64,000 bases of DNA from Welwitschia mirabilis. Its lineage: Eukaryota; Gnetophyta; Gnetopsida; Welwitschiales. The notes under the pieces were generated by a model. The model made no database searches. It saw only the letters and a list, made by a program, of their open reading frames with translations, and was not told the origin of the DNA. The DNA lies in contig JBOZIK010000001.1 of the NCBI GenBank assembly GCA_051453625.1, forward strand, positions 203,655,381-203,719,380. The letters run 5' to 3'. The translations under genes and the position numbers were made by a program. Shown here in pieces: positions 10,659-21,820 of the stretch. Within the stretch, counting starts at the first letter, position 1. Each line of letters starts with the position of its first letter.

Positions 10659-11521
10659 NNNNNNNNNNNNNNNNNNNNNNNNNNNNNNNNNNNNNNNNNN
10701 NNNNNNNNNNNNNNNNNNNNNNNNNNNNNNNNNNNNNNNNNNNNNNNNNNNNNNNNNNNNNNNNNNNNNNNNNNNNNNNNNNNNNNNNNNNNNNNNNNNN
10801 NNNNNNNNNNNNNNNNNNNNNNNNNNNNNNNNNNNNNNNNNNNNNNNNNNNNNNNNNNNNNNNNNNNNNNNNNNNNNNNNNNNNNNNNNNNNNNNNNNNN
10901 NNNNNNNNNNNNNNNNNNNNNNNNNNNNNNNNNNNNNNNNNNNNNNNNNNNNNNNNNNNNNNNNNNNNNNNNNNNNNNNNNNNNNNNNNNNNNNNNNNNN
11001 NNNNNNNNNNNNNNNNNNNNNNNNNNNNNNNNNNNNNNNNNNNNNNNNNNNNNNNNNNNNNNNNNNNNNNNNNNNNNNNNNNNNNNNNNNNNNNNNNNNN
11101 NNNNNNNNNNNNNNNNNNNNNNNNNNNNNNNNNNNNNNNNNNNNNNNNNNNNNNNNNNNNNNNNNNNNNNNNNNNNNNNNNNNNNNNNNNNNNNNNNNNN
11201 NNNNNNNNNNNNNNNNNNNNNNNNNNNNNNNNNNNNNNNNNNNNNNNNNNNNNNNNNNNNNNNNNNNNNNNNNNNNNNNNNNNNNNNNNNNNNNNNNNNN
11301 NNNNNNNNNNNNNNNNNNNNNNNNNNNNNNNNNNNNNNNNNNNNNNNNNNNNNNNNNNNNNNNNNNNNNNNNNNNNNNNNNNNNNNNNNNNNNNNNNNNN
11401 NNNNNNNNNNNNNNNNNNNNNNNNNNNNNNNNNNNNNNNNNNNNNNNNNNNNNNNNNNNNNNNNNNNNNNNNNNNNNNNNNNNNNNNNNNNNNNNNNNNN
11501 NNNNNNNNNNNNNNNNNNNNN

Positions 11522-12187
11522 CCTTCTATAGGATTTTCATTAAGAAAATTTAATTCAAAAAAAATAAATTTAGAAGGAGGTTTGAGTGCTCCTGGAGATT
11601 GTTTTCTTGACTCATTTTCTATGTTAACTAGTTCTTATTTAATGTTAATTTCTATAAGTAATCTTTCTTTCTAATATTTATTCTTAAAATAAATATTACA
11701 ACATCTTGCAAAAAGAAATAACATAAAATAGATTAAAAACAATAGACTGTGATTCTTCCTATCATGGAAATGATAGAAGGGATGATAAACATAGAACCTA
11801 GAAAAACAAAAATAGAATAGAAACCAAAATAGAATGAGAAGCTTAGAAAACAAGATTGTCATCTACCTGGTTATTCAGTTAGAACAGGAAATGATAGAGA
11901 CTAATTTATTATAGAAAAAATTTAAAATTTAAAAATAAAACTGAAAGAAAAAATTACACACTGTTGTTCTAACTATCATGAGAATAACAGAGGAAATGAC
12001 CACTATTTTTTTATAAAAAATAAAAATTGAAAAACTGAAAGTAAATGTTGGCACATAAAAAACCTATAGTTTCTAATCAAGTATAATGTTGCTATAGATA
12101 AATAACTAAATAGAGGTCTGATATACTCACCTGAATGATAACAATCCTTGTACTTCTTAATAGCCTTCACCAACAATGACTCCAATT
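11522..12187 (-). other. 5' leader and primer-binding site of element B
   Basis: Directly inside the 5' LTR the minus strand reads TTGGAGTCATTGTTGGTGAA (12166-12187), a mutated form of the TGGCGCCGTTGCCGGGGA site complementary to the 3' end of tRNA-Asp used by Athila-like elements. The rest is an AT-rich leader without an open frame. It holds inverted-repeat words near 11758-11785 (CTATCATGGAAATGATAGAA) and 11973-12000. Confidence 0.65.
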
Positions 12188-13597
12188 TGTTACTGTGTGT
12201 ATTTGTATAAGTTCTTAAGTTTATAAAGATTCTATCATTCATAAAATAAATAGATATCTTACATAATATAACACACTAGTATGAGTGGGAGTAGACACAA
12301 AATATCATATTCTCATTGAAGACTATGAGATGAGATTTAGATTATTTTGTAAAAGAAATATAGTAATTACAAAAAAGGAACAATGCTAGAAATAAAAGGT
12401 ATAATGCAAATGCAAGATGCAATCTAATCTAACATGCAATATAAAAAATGATTATAATACTATTTACTTTCCAGCCTTAACAAAGGCTACACTTAATAAT
12501 CTATATCACCCAAAAAATTATTACTAGATCAAAGGTGATCATTAGACTATAATGTTCATTATAAAATCTACAATGCAAATATGAAAATAAAATAAGGTTT
12601 TTATATTANNNNNNNNNNNNNNNNNNNNNNNNNNNNNNNNNNNNNNNNNNNNNNNNNNNNNNNNNNNNNNNNNNNNNNNNNNNNNNNNNNNNNNNNNNNN
12701 NNNNNNNNNNNNNNNNNNNNNNNNNNNNNNNNNNNNNNNNNNNNNNNNNNNNNNNNNNNNNNNNNNNNNNNNNNNNNNNNNNNNNNNNNNNNNNNNNNNN
12801 NNNNNNNNNNNNNNNNNNNNNNNNNNNNNNNNNNNNNNNNNNNNNNNNNNNNNNNNNNNNNNNNNNNNNNNNNNNNNNNNNNNNNNNNNNNNNNNNNNNN
12901 NNNNNNNNNNNNNNNNNNNNNNNNNNNNNNNNNNNNNNNNNNNNNNNNNNNNNNNNNNNNNNNNNNNNNNNNNNNNNNNNNNNNNNNNNNNNNNNNNNNN
13001 NNNNNNNNNNNNNNNNNNNNNNNNNNNNNNNNNNNNNNNNNNNNNNNNNNNNNNNNNNNNNNNNNNNNNNNNNNNNNNNNNNNNNNNNNNNNNNNNNNNN
13101 NNNNNNNNNNNNNNNNNNNNNNNNNNNNNNNNNNNNNNNNNNNNNNNNNNNNNNNNNNNNNNNNNNNNNNNNNNNNNNNNNNTAACAGACACAATAAGGC
13201 ATGTTCATTTATAATTCAGAAATGAATGAAATGATCAAAGGTCACTATTAGAGTTGGTTACATGTTAGTGTTATCTAAAGTATTATTCTGATGACAATGG
13301 GATAACAGCTCATTACAATAGATGATTCAAAATGATGATTCAGTAATCCACATTAGCATGCACATGTTTCATTGTTCTACTAATCATGGGGACAATGGAA
13401 GGGACAATAGTCTTCTTTAATCATTTTCTTAAGAAGAAACTTAGTATTTTTGTCAATAAATCTAGGTAATAATCATACCTTTCTAATATTTCCTATTATA
13501 TCTTCAACATTCTTAGAATTTCACCTAAACCTGTATAAAAGTCTTGTAAAATAACTCATAAAACCCCATCCAATAATTATAAATTAGTAATGCAAAA
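12188..13597 (-). repeat. 5' LTR of element B
   Basis: It begins TGTTACTGTGTGTATTTGTA at the primer-site end and ends ATTAGTAATGCAAAA, where the terminal CA has mutated. It aligns with 5471-6557 on both sides of a 574-base gap (12609-13182). Only about 210 bases are missing relative to the partner LTR, so the gap is over-sized or hides an insertion. Confidence 0.8.
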
Positions 13598-13602
13598 CTC
13601 AT

Positions 13603-15363
13603 CTCATTACTTTATTTTTATTCTTAAAATTACTTAATCATGTGGAATGTTTTCCAAAAAATCAAAAAAAAAAGGAAAAGAGAAAAATTATGAATATGCT
13701 CTTTTATATCATATTTAAAAAAAAAAAAAGGTCACCATGATGTCCCACTACAAGCACAATAGGGCAAATATTCTTAGGAGGGACCTTTGGTAATGTGATA
13801 TGATAGCTGTGAGAACTCCACTAGGGAGTTAATTAGCCATGTTATATGGGTCCTTGCTCTTCTGATAATGGTTACACTCCCCTCAGTATGAAAGAATACA
13901 TTGCACTTTAAGGCTATAAGATCAGTAATGTTTCTGATGTTATTAGAGGTATTTCTTGTTTTCTAGACTCATTTTATTTATTTATTTATAATTCTTTCAC
14001 ATTATCACTCTACTTTTTGGATTTTGGTATTGTGTTGATATGGTAGCTTACAAGTTATAGTTCTAAAAGTAGCTTTTATCTTATCATTTATGGTTTAATG
14101 ACATTAGACATACTTGACATTGTTATAATCATTACCTAATTGAGTGGTACTTTATAGTTTTTACATACTATCATGCATCTGTCATAAAGTGATTTTATGA
14201 TTATTATTATTAAGGGAATTTGTTAGGTTATAATTTAGGATAAGAAAGCAATCTTCTTTATGTTTCTAGTTATTCATTTTCATTTTATTTTTCTTTAGCT
14301 ACTTTTTTAGCATCATATTATGGATCTAATAATTTTTCTAGTTTCTTGTTGATGTGTTTTCTTAGGGGTTTGATTCTTAATATGTTCTCATGACCTGATG
14401 AGTTTATTTTTTATTTTTTATGAGTTTAAACACATTTGTGAAGTCTGTGAGTATTGTTTCTTTTTACTTAGTGTGTTTTCCTCTCTTTTTACATTTTCCT
14501 CCATGCATCTCTCTCTGCCATGGGCATGGTTTTTAGGCTATTTCTTTACTTTCTACCTTCTTTTTATTTTTCTTCTATTTTTTGTGTGTTTGCTTATTTT
14601 CTAATTTTTTCTGACTTATCATTTCTGTCTACATAGCCTATTTGATCACTATCACCCCACATCTATCATCCCCATGATAGATAGGATGACACTCCTCCTT
14701 TATCTTTGGTAAAATTTGGGACGTCGTGCTTCTCTTATGAGGGGTTAAAATACTTTTTTGGGCTTTATTCTATGATTTTGAAAATAAATTTTTTAAAATA
14801 TAAAAGGATTATGTTTTAATCTTTCATGTTACATATATATAATGGTTTGTTTGAATTACTTTTCTTATTAATTAAATAAATTCTGGACTTTATCTTGCAA
14901 CATTATAGTAGTACACTCTCAGAGTTTTCTTGCAGCTATATTTTAGATCATCTAAAAATGAATGTTGTGTCTACTCTTATTCTTTTCCTTTATGGATTAG
15001 ACTAATAAACTTAAATGCATAACTCTTTCGAGATTATCACTACTTAAGACTGTCACATTAGTCCATTATCACTATTCCTATAATATGCATACATATTATA
15101 ATTCCATTAGCTATCAATGTAATATTTTGATGATTTATATATGCATATGACATTCATTTATTCTATAGTAACATGCTTAATTAGGAAGCTTAGGGATATT
15201 TTCAACATTTTTATTAGTTAATCTATTTGTGATATCTATTCTTACATGATTTAATTAAACTCAATTTACATCCTTTTAATATTGTTTTATCTTAGTCAAA
15301 TTCACTCACAATATAGTTAATTGCTCACTTTGTTAGGTACTAATAAGGCTAAGTAGAGAGCTA
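13603..15363 (+). other. Distal 3' non-coding region of element A
   Basis: This continues the 3' region of A broken by B. About 13737-13970 is the conserved non-coding block (TGAGAACTCCACTAGGGAGT, then CATGTTATATGGGTCCTTG). An inverted-repeat word is at 14663-14690. It ends in the purine-rich AATAAGGCTAAGTAGAGAGC (15342-15361), which abuts the LTR. The envelope-position frame seen in the corresponding region of C (about 42060-43340) is absent here. The open stretch near 14398-14604 is T-rich with no recognised motif. Confidence 0.65.
14663..14690. repeat. Clean copy of the TCATCC/GGATGA word
   Basis: CTATCATCCCCATGATAGAT then AGGATGAC. Two overlapping pairings are possible: CTATCAT with ATGATAG, and TCATCC with GGATGA. 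This is one of the best-preserved copies. Confidence 0.75.
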
Positions 15364-16599
15364 TGTTGCAACACCAATTTGCAAGAATTTGATGGTGTAT
15401 TTTGAGTACTTTTTCAAGACATTTACATAGGTTTGGATGTAATATTAATGATTATGAAGATCTAAGAAGGTGATCAATGAAACATGTACTTCTTAGCATA
15501 TTTGGATGTTTCTCAAGCCTATTCTAATACTATATACAAAGAAAAAGAATTTATTATGCAAGATACTTACTTACCTTTGAGATTAGAGCTAAGGAATTCT
15601 GTTGTCCTCACAATAGTCAAGACAATAACACTACTAACCTAGAAAAAAGCTACAGGGTTGACAATAGGGCATGGATCTAATGAAGTACATTTTGACATAA
15701 CATGATGTCCCCTATATCATCTCCATGATAGTTAAGACAAAAACTATTTTTCTATAGTCAAAAATAATTATCTTTGTAATGGGGTTAAATGATCCATTTG
15801 GGCTATTAGGGTTTCTTTTCAGACTTTTAAGTTTAAGTTTCTATAACCTCAATGTAAAAACATAAATACTCTTTTCCTCCTTCATTTTTGTTTCCGTCTT
15901 TTATACTTGATATGCTTGTAATAGAAGATTAAAAGATAAGAGCTCCATCTAGTAGCTACAGAAAGGAGTTCCCTTGGTGTTAGGCTACGTCTCTTCCATT
16001 GAGGTGCTATTATTTTATTGTAAGTGGATGTAAAGTTATTTGAATTAATACAATTACTCTTTTCATTCCAATTCTATGAATGTTCCTTATGGTTTAACTT
16101 GATCATAGTTAAGTGATAATTCTATGATTTGTTTAGAACATAAGAACAACCTTTGTTAAGGTTGACCTTGGTTAGTATTAGGTTTGAATTTCTATTCCAT
16201 TTTATTTCACATTTCATTTTATATTCTACTTGGTAGATGTCATAATTTATGTTGGTTAAGAACTAGTTGTATACTCTTCTTAATTGATCTAAATTATAGA
16301 GAAGCTAGTCTTTATGATAGAAGGATAAGGAATCAAAAGAGTTCATTCCATTTCCACTTGCATTTCATCTCCATTCATCTTGAATTGAGTTTATTTTATT
16401 ATTTACTTTTAGTTATTAAAAAATAAAAGACTAAAAATACCTTCGAAAATTAACTTTTTAACTCTGATCCTGGTGACTTCATTAGGATTATGACATTTAG
16501 ATGAACTCCTATCTATACTAGTATGTGTTTTTATATGAGTGATTTTATTTATAAGTTTTCCTAAAGAACTTTAGGATTATATAAATTCATATCACAACA
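15364..16599 (+). repeat. LTR with a polypurine tract before it and a primer site after it
   Basis: It starts TGTTGCAACACCAATTTGCA and ends ATATCACAACA. It is close to the LTR at 20364-21820; both share GAAAGGAGTT[C/T]CCTTGGTGTTA at about 15960 and 21180. The left flank is the purine tract of A, which makes it A's 3' LTR. The right flank, however, is TTTTGGCACCATTACTAAGG, a primer-binding site, so it is also the 5' LTR of another internal region. This shared arrangement points to recombination between elements rather than a single simple insertion. Confidence 0.8.
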
Positions 16600-16988
16600 T
16601 TTTGGCACCATTACTAAGGAAGGCCACAAGGAGCTAGAGAATTATTACTAACTAGATAAGTACCTTAAATCCTCTATTTAAGTTATTTATTTGAATTATT
16701 ATTGTAATTTTAGCTTAGGTTAAAATAGGTTTATTTTTTTAAATTTTATTTTTTGTGATTATTTTTAGGAACTCTATCATTCTCTCTATGATTCCAACAA
16801 CATTGGGAATGATAGTTCTAAAATTTTAAAATTATTTTCTATTTTTGCAATTTTTCTTCTACTTATAGTTTAGTAATAAAGGTACTATCATCATATTTGT
16901 TATCCATACAATATCCTAGACATAGTCTTATTTTTCTAAGTTTTGGTAAATTTTAAGTTTGGCTTTTTTTTGTATGATCATTATCTAC
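16600..16988 (+). other. Primer-binding site and leader after the shared LTR
   Basis: TTTTGGCACCATTACTAAGG then AAGGCCACAAGGAGCTAGAG is the best-kept primer site in the window. It differs from the tRNA-Asp-complementary TGGCGCCGTTGCCGGGGA only by C->T/G->A changes. The leader aligns with that of element E read on the minus strand (53048 down to about 52840): both continue ATAAGTACCTTAAAT / ATGTAAGTACCTTAAATTT. A 100-base gap follows. Confidence 0.75.
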
Positions 16989-17088
16989 NNNNNNNNNNNN
17001 NNNNNNNNNNNNNNNNNNNNNNNNNNNNNNNNNNNNNNNNNNNNNNNNNNNNNNNNNNNNNNNNNNNNNNNNNNNNNNNNNNNNNNNN

Positions 17089-17483
17089 TGCATCCTCCAT
17101 TGAGCCTTGGCTCTTTTGTAATCCAAATACTGATTACATTTAATATAAAACTCTATTTTTTATGCATTTAGTTCTATTATATATCCCTTATGATATATGT
17201 TGCCCTTAAACCGGTGATAGTTTCATTGGTGATATAGGTCTTAAGGGAAACATTTGTTAAGGCGGAAAGAAAGTAGTTTAGATTTATTCTACATTGCAGT
17301 TATATTTAGTTGCATTTGCATTTACATGAAATTTTTATTTCGTGTATTGTTCTTTAATTTTAGTAATCATATTTTTATAAAAAAACAATCCTTATTCTCC
17401 CCTTATAAGTCTTCTATGAGATACGACATTTGGATTACTCCCATTCATTCTAGAGTGTGTATGTAAAAATATGCACCACAACA
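17089..17483 (+). repeat. 3' fragment of an Athila-like LTR
   Basis: It starts at the gap edge and ends AAAAATATGCACCACAACA. It carries the near-terminal block GATACGACATTTGGATTACTCCCATTCATTCTAG found in every LTR of this family and a trace of the tgatatagg...acctttgttaagg stem-loop region (17230-17260). What follows, TCTTAGCATTATTGTATTCA, is a heavily mutated primer site. The 5' half is missing at the gap. Confidence 0.7.
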
Positions 17484-20363
17484 TCTTAGCATTATTGTAT
17501 TCAGATCTTGATGTTGCACATGAGAGGTAGTATTTAAGATTTAAGATGACAACTTATTTAAAATTCTTAAAACATTGCATCCTTACATGCCTTAATACAT
17601 ATGGTATGCATGAATTAGAAAAAAGATATTCTATTTTAGAACCTATAATGAAGGTATCTAACTATAGTACAATGATCCTTCATGGACATGCATACTATTC
17701 CATGATCTAATTAGGCCATCCTTGAATGATGATAAGAGTGTTTAAGGTCATCCTCTTTGAGATGTCAATTGAGTAATGCACATTTGAAGGAGTTATTTTA
17801 TACTCAGAATAGAATAAGTTGCTATGCAGTGATATCACTCAAGGGCTTATCTTTTTAAGGAGTAAAAAAATATATGACATGCAGTGTTACAATCAATGTT
17901 ATTCATGTGGTAGATATGTTTGAAATTTCTAACATACATGATTAGATCTTCTATGCTAATGAATTTTCAAAATCTGGCATTCCATTTGATGCAAGGATCT
18001 TATGAGAAAAAAAGAGGTAATGGAGGTATCATCAAATTCAAATTATAGATTAGTTTTCCTTTTTATAAATACCTCATTTTAGGTCATTAATGAATTCCCA
18101 GATAATGGATAAATGTTATTGGAAGGGGTTCTATTTTTACCTTATTTGTTTCTAGGTGGTTCTTATCCATGTGTAGAGTTTTTGAAGAGGATATCCTCAT
18201 TAGCCTATGTCTTTATGTGTTATGCTCATGTTTTTTATGAAGCTTTTGAATTTTCTTCATAATTCCATTTATCAATGAACTCTCTATCATCATCCCTTTT
18301 AGAGTGGATCTTATTCTCATGAGCCTTACTATTTTATTGGCTAGTTAACCCTAACTTCTTAGATGCTATAGCACAAATTTATTTATTAGGGTGTATAAGG
18401 TATGAGTTTTCATAGGTTTTATAATCCATGATAGTATGAATATGATCCATAGAAAGTGTAGAGAAATCTTATAAGATGAGGAGCTTGTACATTTCCATAG
18501 GAGGGTAGGCCTTTTTACCTCTTATTAAAACTAACATAGTGGTTGAACATTATTTGCATAGCTAAGTATTATTTTGACAATATTGTTTAATTGAATTTAA
18601 CATTTGATGATTAATCCTAGATTGATGTTGTGATGATATTAAAGAGTTTAGCTTGACACCCTTCTTCTAGTACCAAATTGATTAGGCAATGTTTTGTAAA
18701 TGAAAAAAAATAGTTCTAATGTGACTTCATAATAAATGATTTGTTACATAGTTTATGTACACTTAATGTTGGATGATTAGATTTAGTTTGATATTACTTT
18801 AATAGTTTAGTCTAACTAAATTTGATGCTTCATTTGAGCACTAAACTATTTATATAATTTTTCCTAAATGAAGAATTAGTTCTAAATGTAACTTGATGTT
18901 GGATTACTAAGTTTGATTAAACATAATTTTAATAATTTGCTTGGATTAAGTTAGATGCCCTTTATAGTTAAATTTGTTTGGTCCTTTTAGGTATTAGAAG
19001 TTATCACTTTTGGATTAGAATATTAGTAGGATCAGAGTGTGTGCTTCCTTGTGAGTAACCTATCTCAAATGAGTGCTAAATGTGAAACCATTTATGAATT
19101 CAATAAAGCAAAAAAAATTCAAAAGTAGAGGAAGCTAATAAAATAAGGCGGTTTTATTTTTAAGGATTTATTAAAGAAAAATAAAATAGCTGAGAAATCC
19201 AAGCATTTGATGTAAGTAAATAGTATAAAAAGAGATAAGCATAAATGCTAAGAAGAAAAACGGAATTTAAAATAAAAATACAAATGATGTATTAGACAAG
19301 AATAGCCATAATTGCTAATTATTATATTTGAACATTAAGCAAGATTATTTTTATGTATGATTGTACTCTAACAATATTGAAAAAGAAATAAAACTTTAGA
19401 TTTAAAGATGTGGAAGAAAGATAAACTTCACACATATGAAAGAACTAATAAACAATAAAAGATATTTTATAATTCTTTCATACACATTGGTTTAATAAGT
19501 CCAATAGTTGAAACTTGACATATTATGAATAATTATAAATTACATTAAACCTATGGTATTAACAAAGAAACTTTTTTTTTTAAACAAAAGCTACTAATAA
19601 TAGCCTTATTTGATAAAGATGTTGCAAAAATTACATGCAGGTTTAAAAAGTATAGTTAACCCTAAAAAAGCACAAGATAAAAAGGTTCAAAAAATTCTTT
19701 AAAAAAAAGGAACCTATCCATCACGGGAGGATTTGGTGTATTTAGTCTCCTCTTTTAGATTTTGAAAGTTTTCACTCTTATCTATTTGGCATATCATCCC
19801 GTTATTATTTTGCCTAAGCCCCTTCACTGTGAGCTTTTTTGTATTTTATCAAGTGTGTATTCTATGCTTTTATTTATCTTTCAAAAGTTTTCATTTTTCT
19901 ATTCCATTGTATATAGTTTTATTGCAAGTCCTTTCTCTGCCAATGGGTGTAGAGCTTTGTTCTACTACCTTTAGTGGAGAACTTATCATCATTCAATGAG
20001 GATACTATTTTATCCTTAAGTCTTTACTATATAATAAAATCATCCTTGGCCTTTTCTACTGAATCTCCCTACTCACCTTTGTTGATTATTTACTTTTGTG
20101 TATAGCATTCTCCTGCCTTATGTAGCTTTGCTAAAATGGGCTACTTTGTTTCTTTTGTAATCTACTTTCTCATCTTTAACAATGCTATATCGCATTTGAC
20201 TACTATACACTATCTTACTTGACTAACTTTTCCTTTGTTTTACATGTCTCTTATATGTGACTCCTTTGTTAAATGCATAATGACATATGAAAAAGAAGAA
20301 ACATGAAGGAATCATTGTCCTATAAATAATGTAAAAAATTGGCTATTATATAGCATTACAAAG
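17484..20363. other. Unassigned 2.9 kb between LTRs
   Basis: Apart from the primer-site relic at its left edge nothing is recognised: no gag, protease or pol motif on either strand, and open stretches are short and T-rich. Degenerate internal repeats occur at about 18600-18980. The right part (19700-20350) is pyrimidine-rich on the plus strand. It could be leader DNA with decayed gag, or host DNA. Confidence 0.4.
18600..18980. repeat. Degenerate tandem-like repeats
   Basis: Three related passages recur every 130-165 bases: TAGATTGATGTTGTGATGAT...TAAAGAGTTTAGCTTGACACC (from 18620), TTAATGTTGGATGATTAGAT...TTAATAGTTTAGTCTAACTA (from 18766) and TTGATGTTGGATTACTAAGT...TTAATAATTTGCTTGGATTA (from 18894). 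Between them the phrases TAGTTCTAATGTGACTT and TAGTTCTAAATGTAACTT also recur. Origin unknown. Confidence 0.55.
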
Positions 20364-20610
20364 TCTTGCGATGCTAATTTGTTGGAATTTGATGGTGTAT
20401 TTAGAGTACTTTTGTAGGACATTTATATAGGTTTAGATGCAATTCTACTTATTATAGAGAGATGATAGGAGAATAATGAATACACATAATTATTATCATA
20501 ATTGAAGGTATTTTTAGACATGTTCTAATACTTAGCATATTGAAGGAAGACTAAAGGTAAAGAAGATTAATTTACACTACTTGAGGAGCTTAGGAAGTGT
20601 ATCGTTTCCA

Positions 20611-20970
20611 CTATTGTCCCTACGATAGTTAGGACGACAGCTCAATATGATAGCCGCACATGAGCAGCACATGGGCAACATATGGATAGCACATGCACAT
20701 GAAGTATTAGTGGTGTCATGCCCTTGGTCATCCCCATGACATGTAGGATGATGACCTTAATTACATCGAAAAAGGTTGTGGTATTGATAGAAGCACATGG
20801 AGTAGATGATTATAGGGCATCATCCCCTTACTCATTCCCATATTAGTCAAGAAAATGGCATTGATAACATGCATGCATAACCCATAGGGCTAATGGCATC
20901 ACATGGGTACACAACCTAAGAAAAAGGTAATGTCATCCCCTTTGTCATCCCTATGACAATCAGGACGATA
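20611..20970. repeat. Three TCATCC/GGATGA words in one LTR
   Basis: Words at 20611-20640 (CTATTGTCCCTACGATAGTT then AGGACGACAG), 20726-20756 (GGTCATCCCCATGACATGTA then GGATGATGACC) and 20941-20970 (TTTGTCATCCCTATGACAAT then CAGGACGATA). In the middle one GGTCATC pairs exactly with GATGACC. Confidence 0.75.
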
Positions 20971-21080
20971 ACTAATTTTACATGTTTGTAATAAATATTG
21001 TTGTAAATGGCATCAAGTAACCCATGTGAGATGCTATGATTACCTTAATCAATGTTTAGGATTATGGTTCATTACAAAAC

Positions 21081-21088
21081 TATAAATA
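21081..21088 (+). promoter_or_regulatory. TATA-like box in LTR
   Basis: TATAAATA followed by CCATTTCCTCCTTTAC resembles a plant TATA box with a pyrimidine-rich start region. The LTR at 15364 has a mutated counterpart (CATAAATACTC near 15862), also followed by CTTTTCCTCC. Promoter activity is inferred from this alone. Confidence 0.45.
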
Positions 21089-21367
21089 CCATTTCCTCCT
21101 TTACTTTCAAACCATGTTTTATACTTGATATGCTTATAATGGAAGCTTGAAGAAAAGAGATACATCTAGTGGCTACAGAAAGGAGTTTCCTTGGTGTTAA
21201 GCTAAGTCTCTTCCATTGAAGTGCTACTATTTTATTATAAATGAATCTCAAAATTCTTGAATTAATCTAATTACTCTTTGAATCAATACAATTGCTAGTT
21301 TCATTTCAATTTTGTGTATACGTTGATCATAGTTTAAAGTGATAATTCTATGATTTATCTAGATTAT

Positions 21368-21395
21368 AAGGTCAACTTTTATCAAGGTTGACCTT
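21368..21395. repeat. Conserved LTR stem-loop
   Basis: AAGGTCAAC (21368-21376) and GTTGACCTT (21387-21395) are exact 9-bp inverted arms around a 10-base loop. Related but mutated forms lie at the same place in the other LTRs of the family: near 16150, 33655, 44665 on the plus strand and near 5757, 12475, 32215, 53498 on the minus strand. Confidence 0.7.
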
Positions 21396-21820
21396 GGTTA
21401 GTATTAGACTTGCATTGCTATTCCATTCCATTCCACATTACATTTTATATTTTACTTAGTAGATCTCATAGTTCATGTTGATTAGGAATAAGTTGAAGTA
21501 CTCTTCTTAATTGATCTGAATTATAGAGAAACTAGTTCTTATGATAGAGGGATTAGGAACCAATAGAATTCATCTTAATTCCATTTGCATTTCATTTTCA
21601 TTCACTTGCATTACATTTACTTTATTATTTTCTTTCAGTTTTTATAATATTAAAGACCAAAAATATCTTGGAAATCAATTCTCTAACTTTAGCCTAGTTC
21701 CTTCATTGGGATTACGACATTTGGGTGAACTCTCATCTATACTAGTATGTGTTTTTCTATAACTTATTTGATTTACAGGTTTACCTAAAGGACTTTGTGA
21801 TTTCATAAATTCACACTACA

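Larger units (their letters stand above)
5466..13602 (-). mobile_element. Element B: non-autonomous Athila-like retrotransposon nested in A
   Basis: The element is 5471-13597 on the minus strand, flanked by TTCAT (5466-5470) and CTCAT (13598-13602), a 5-bp target duplication with one mismatch. In element direction it contains 5' LTR (12188-13597), primer site and leader (11522-12187), gag, protease, the linker that normally precedes RT, then 3' non-coding DNA and 3' LTR (5471-6557). No RT, RNase H or integrase motif was found between 8520 and 6558, so the pol enzymes are deleted and it would need help from relatives. The host sequence on both sides is the 3' region of element A. Confidence 0.8.
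20364..21820 (+). repeat. Athila-like LTR, plus strand
   Basis: It aligns along its length with 15364-16599, from TTGGAATTTGATGGTGTATT (20380) to TCACACTACA (21820). The start has lost its TG (TCTTGCG). Three inverted-repeat words lie at 20611-20970, a TATA-like site at 21081, and an intact stem-loop at 21368-21395. No convincing target duplication or polypurine tract flanks it, so whether it is a solo LTR or the end of a damaged element is unclear. Confidence 0.7.

Noticed and set aside
10516-11553. 345-codon open frame
   Set aside because: Almost entirely N-derived; the real sequence on either side belongs to gag and leader of element B on the other strand.
12542-13208. Three overlapping minus-strand frames of about 200 codons
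   Set aside because: Made of N; they fall inside an LTR.
14398-14604. Phe-rich 68-codon frame that looks like a membrane protein
   Set aside because: T-rich 3' non-coding DNA of element A; low complexity alone produces such frames, and no homologous frame is kept in C, B or E.
20611-20970. CRISPR-like spaced repeats
   Set aside because: Words are imperfect, spacing is irregular, and they sit inside a retrotransposon LTR of a plant genome.
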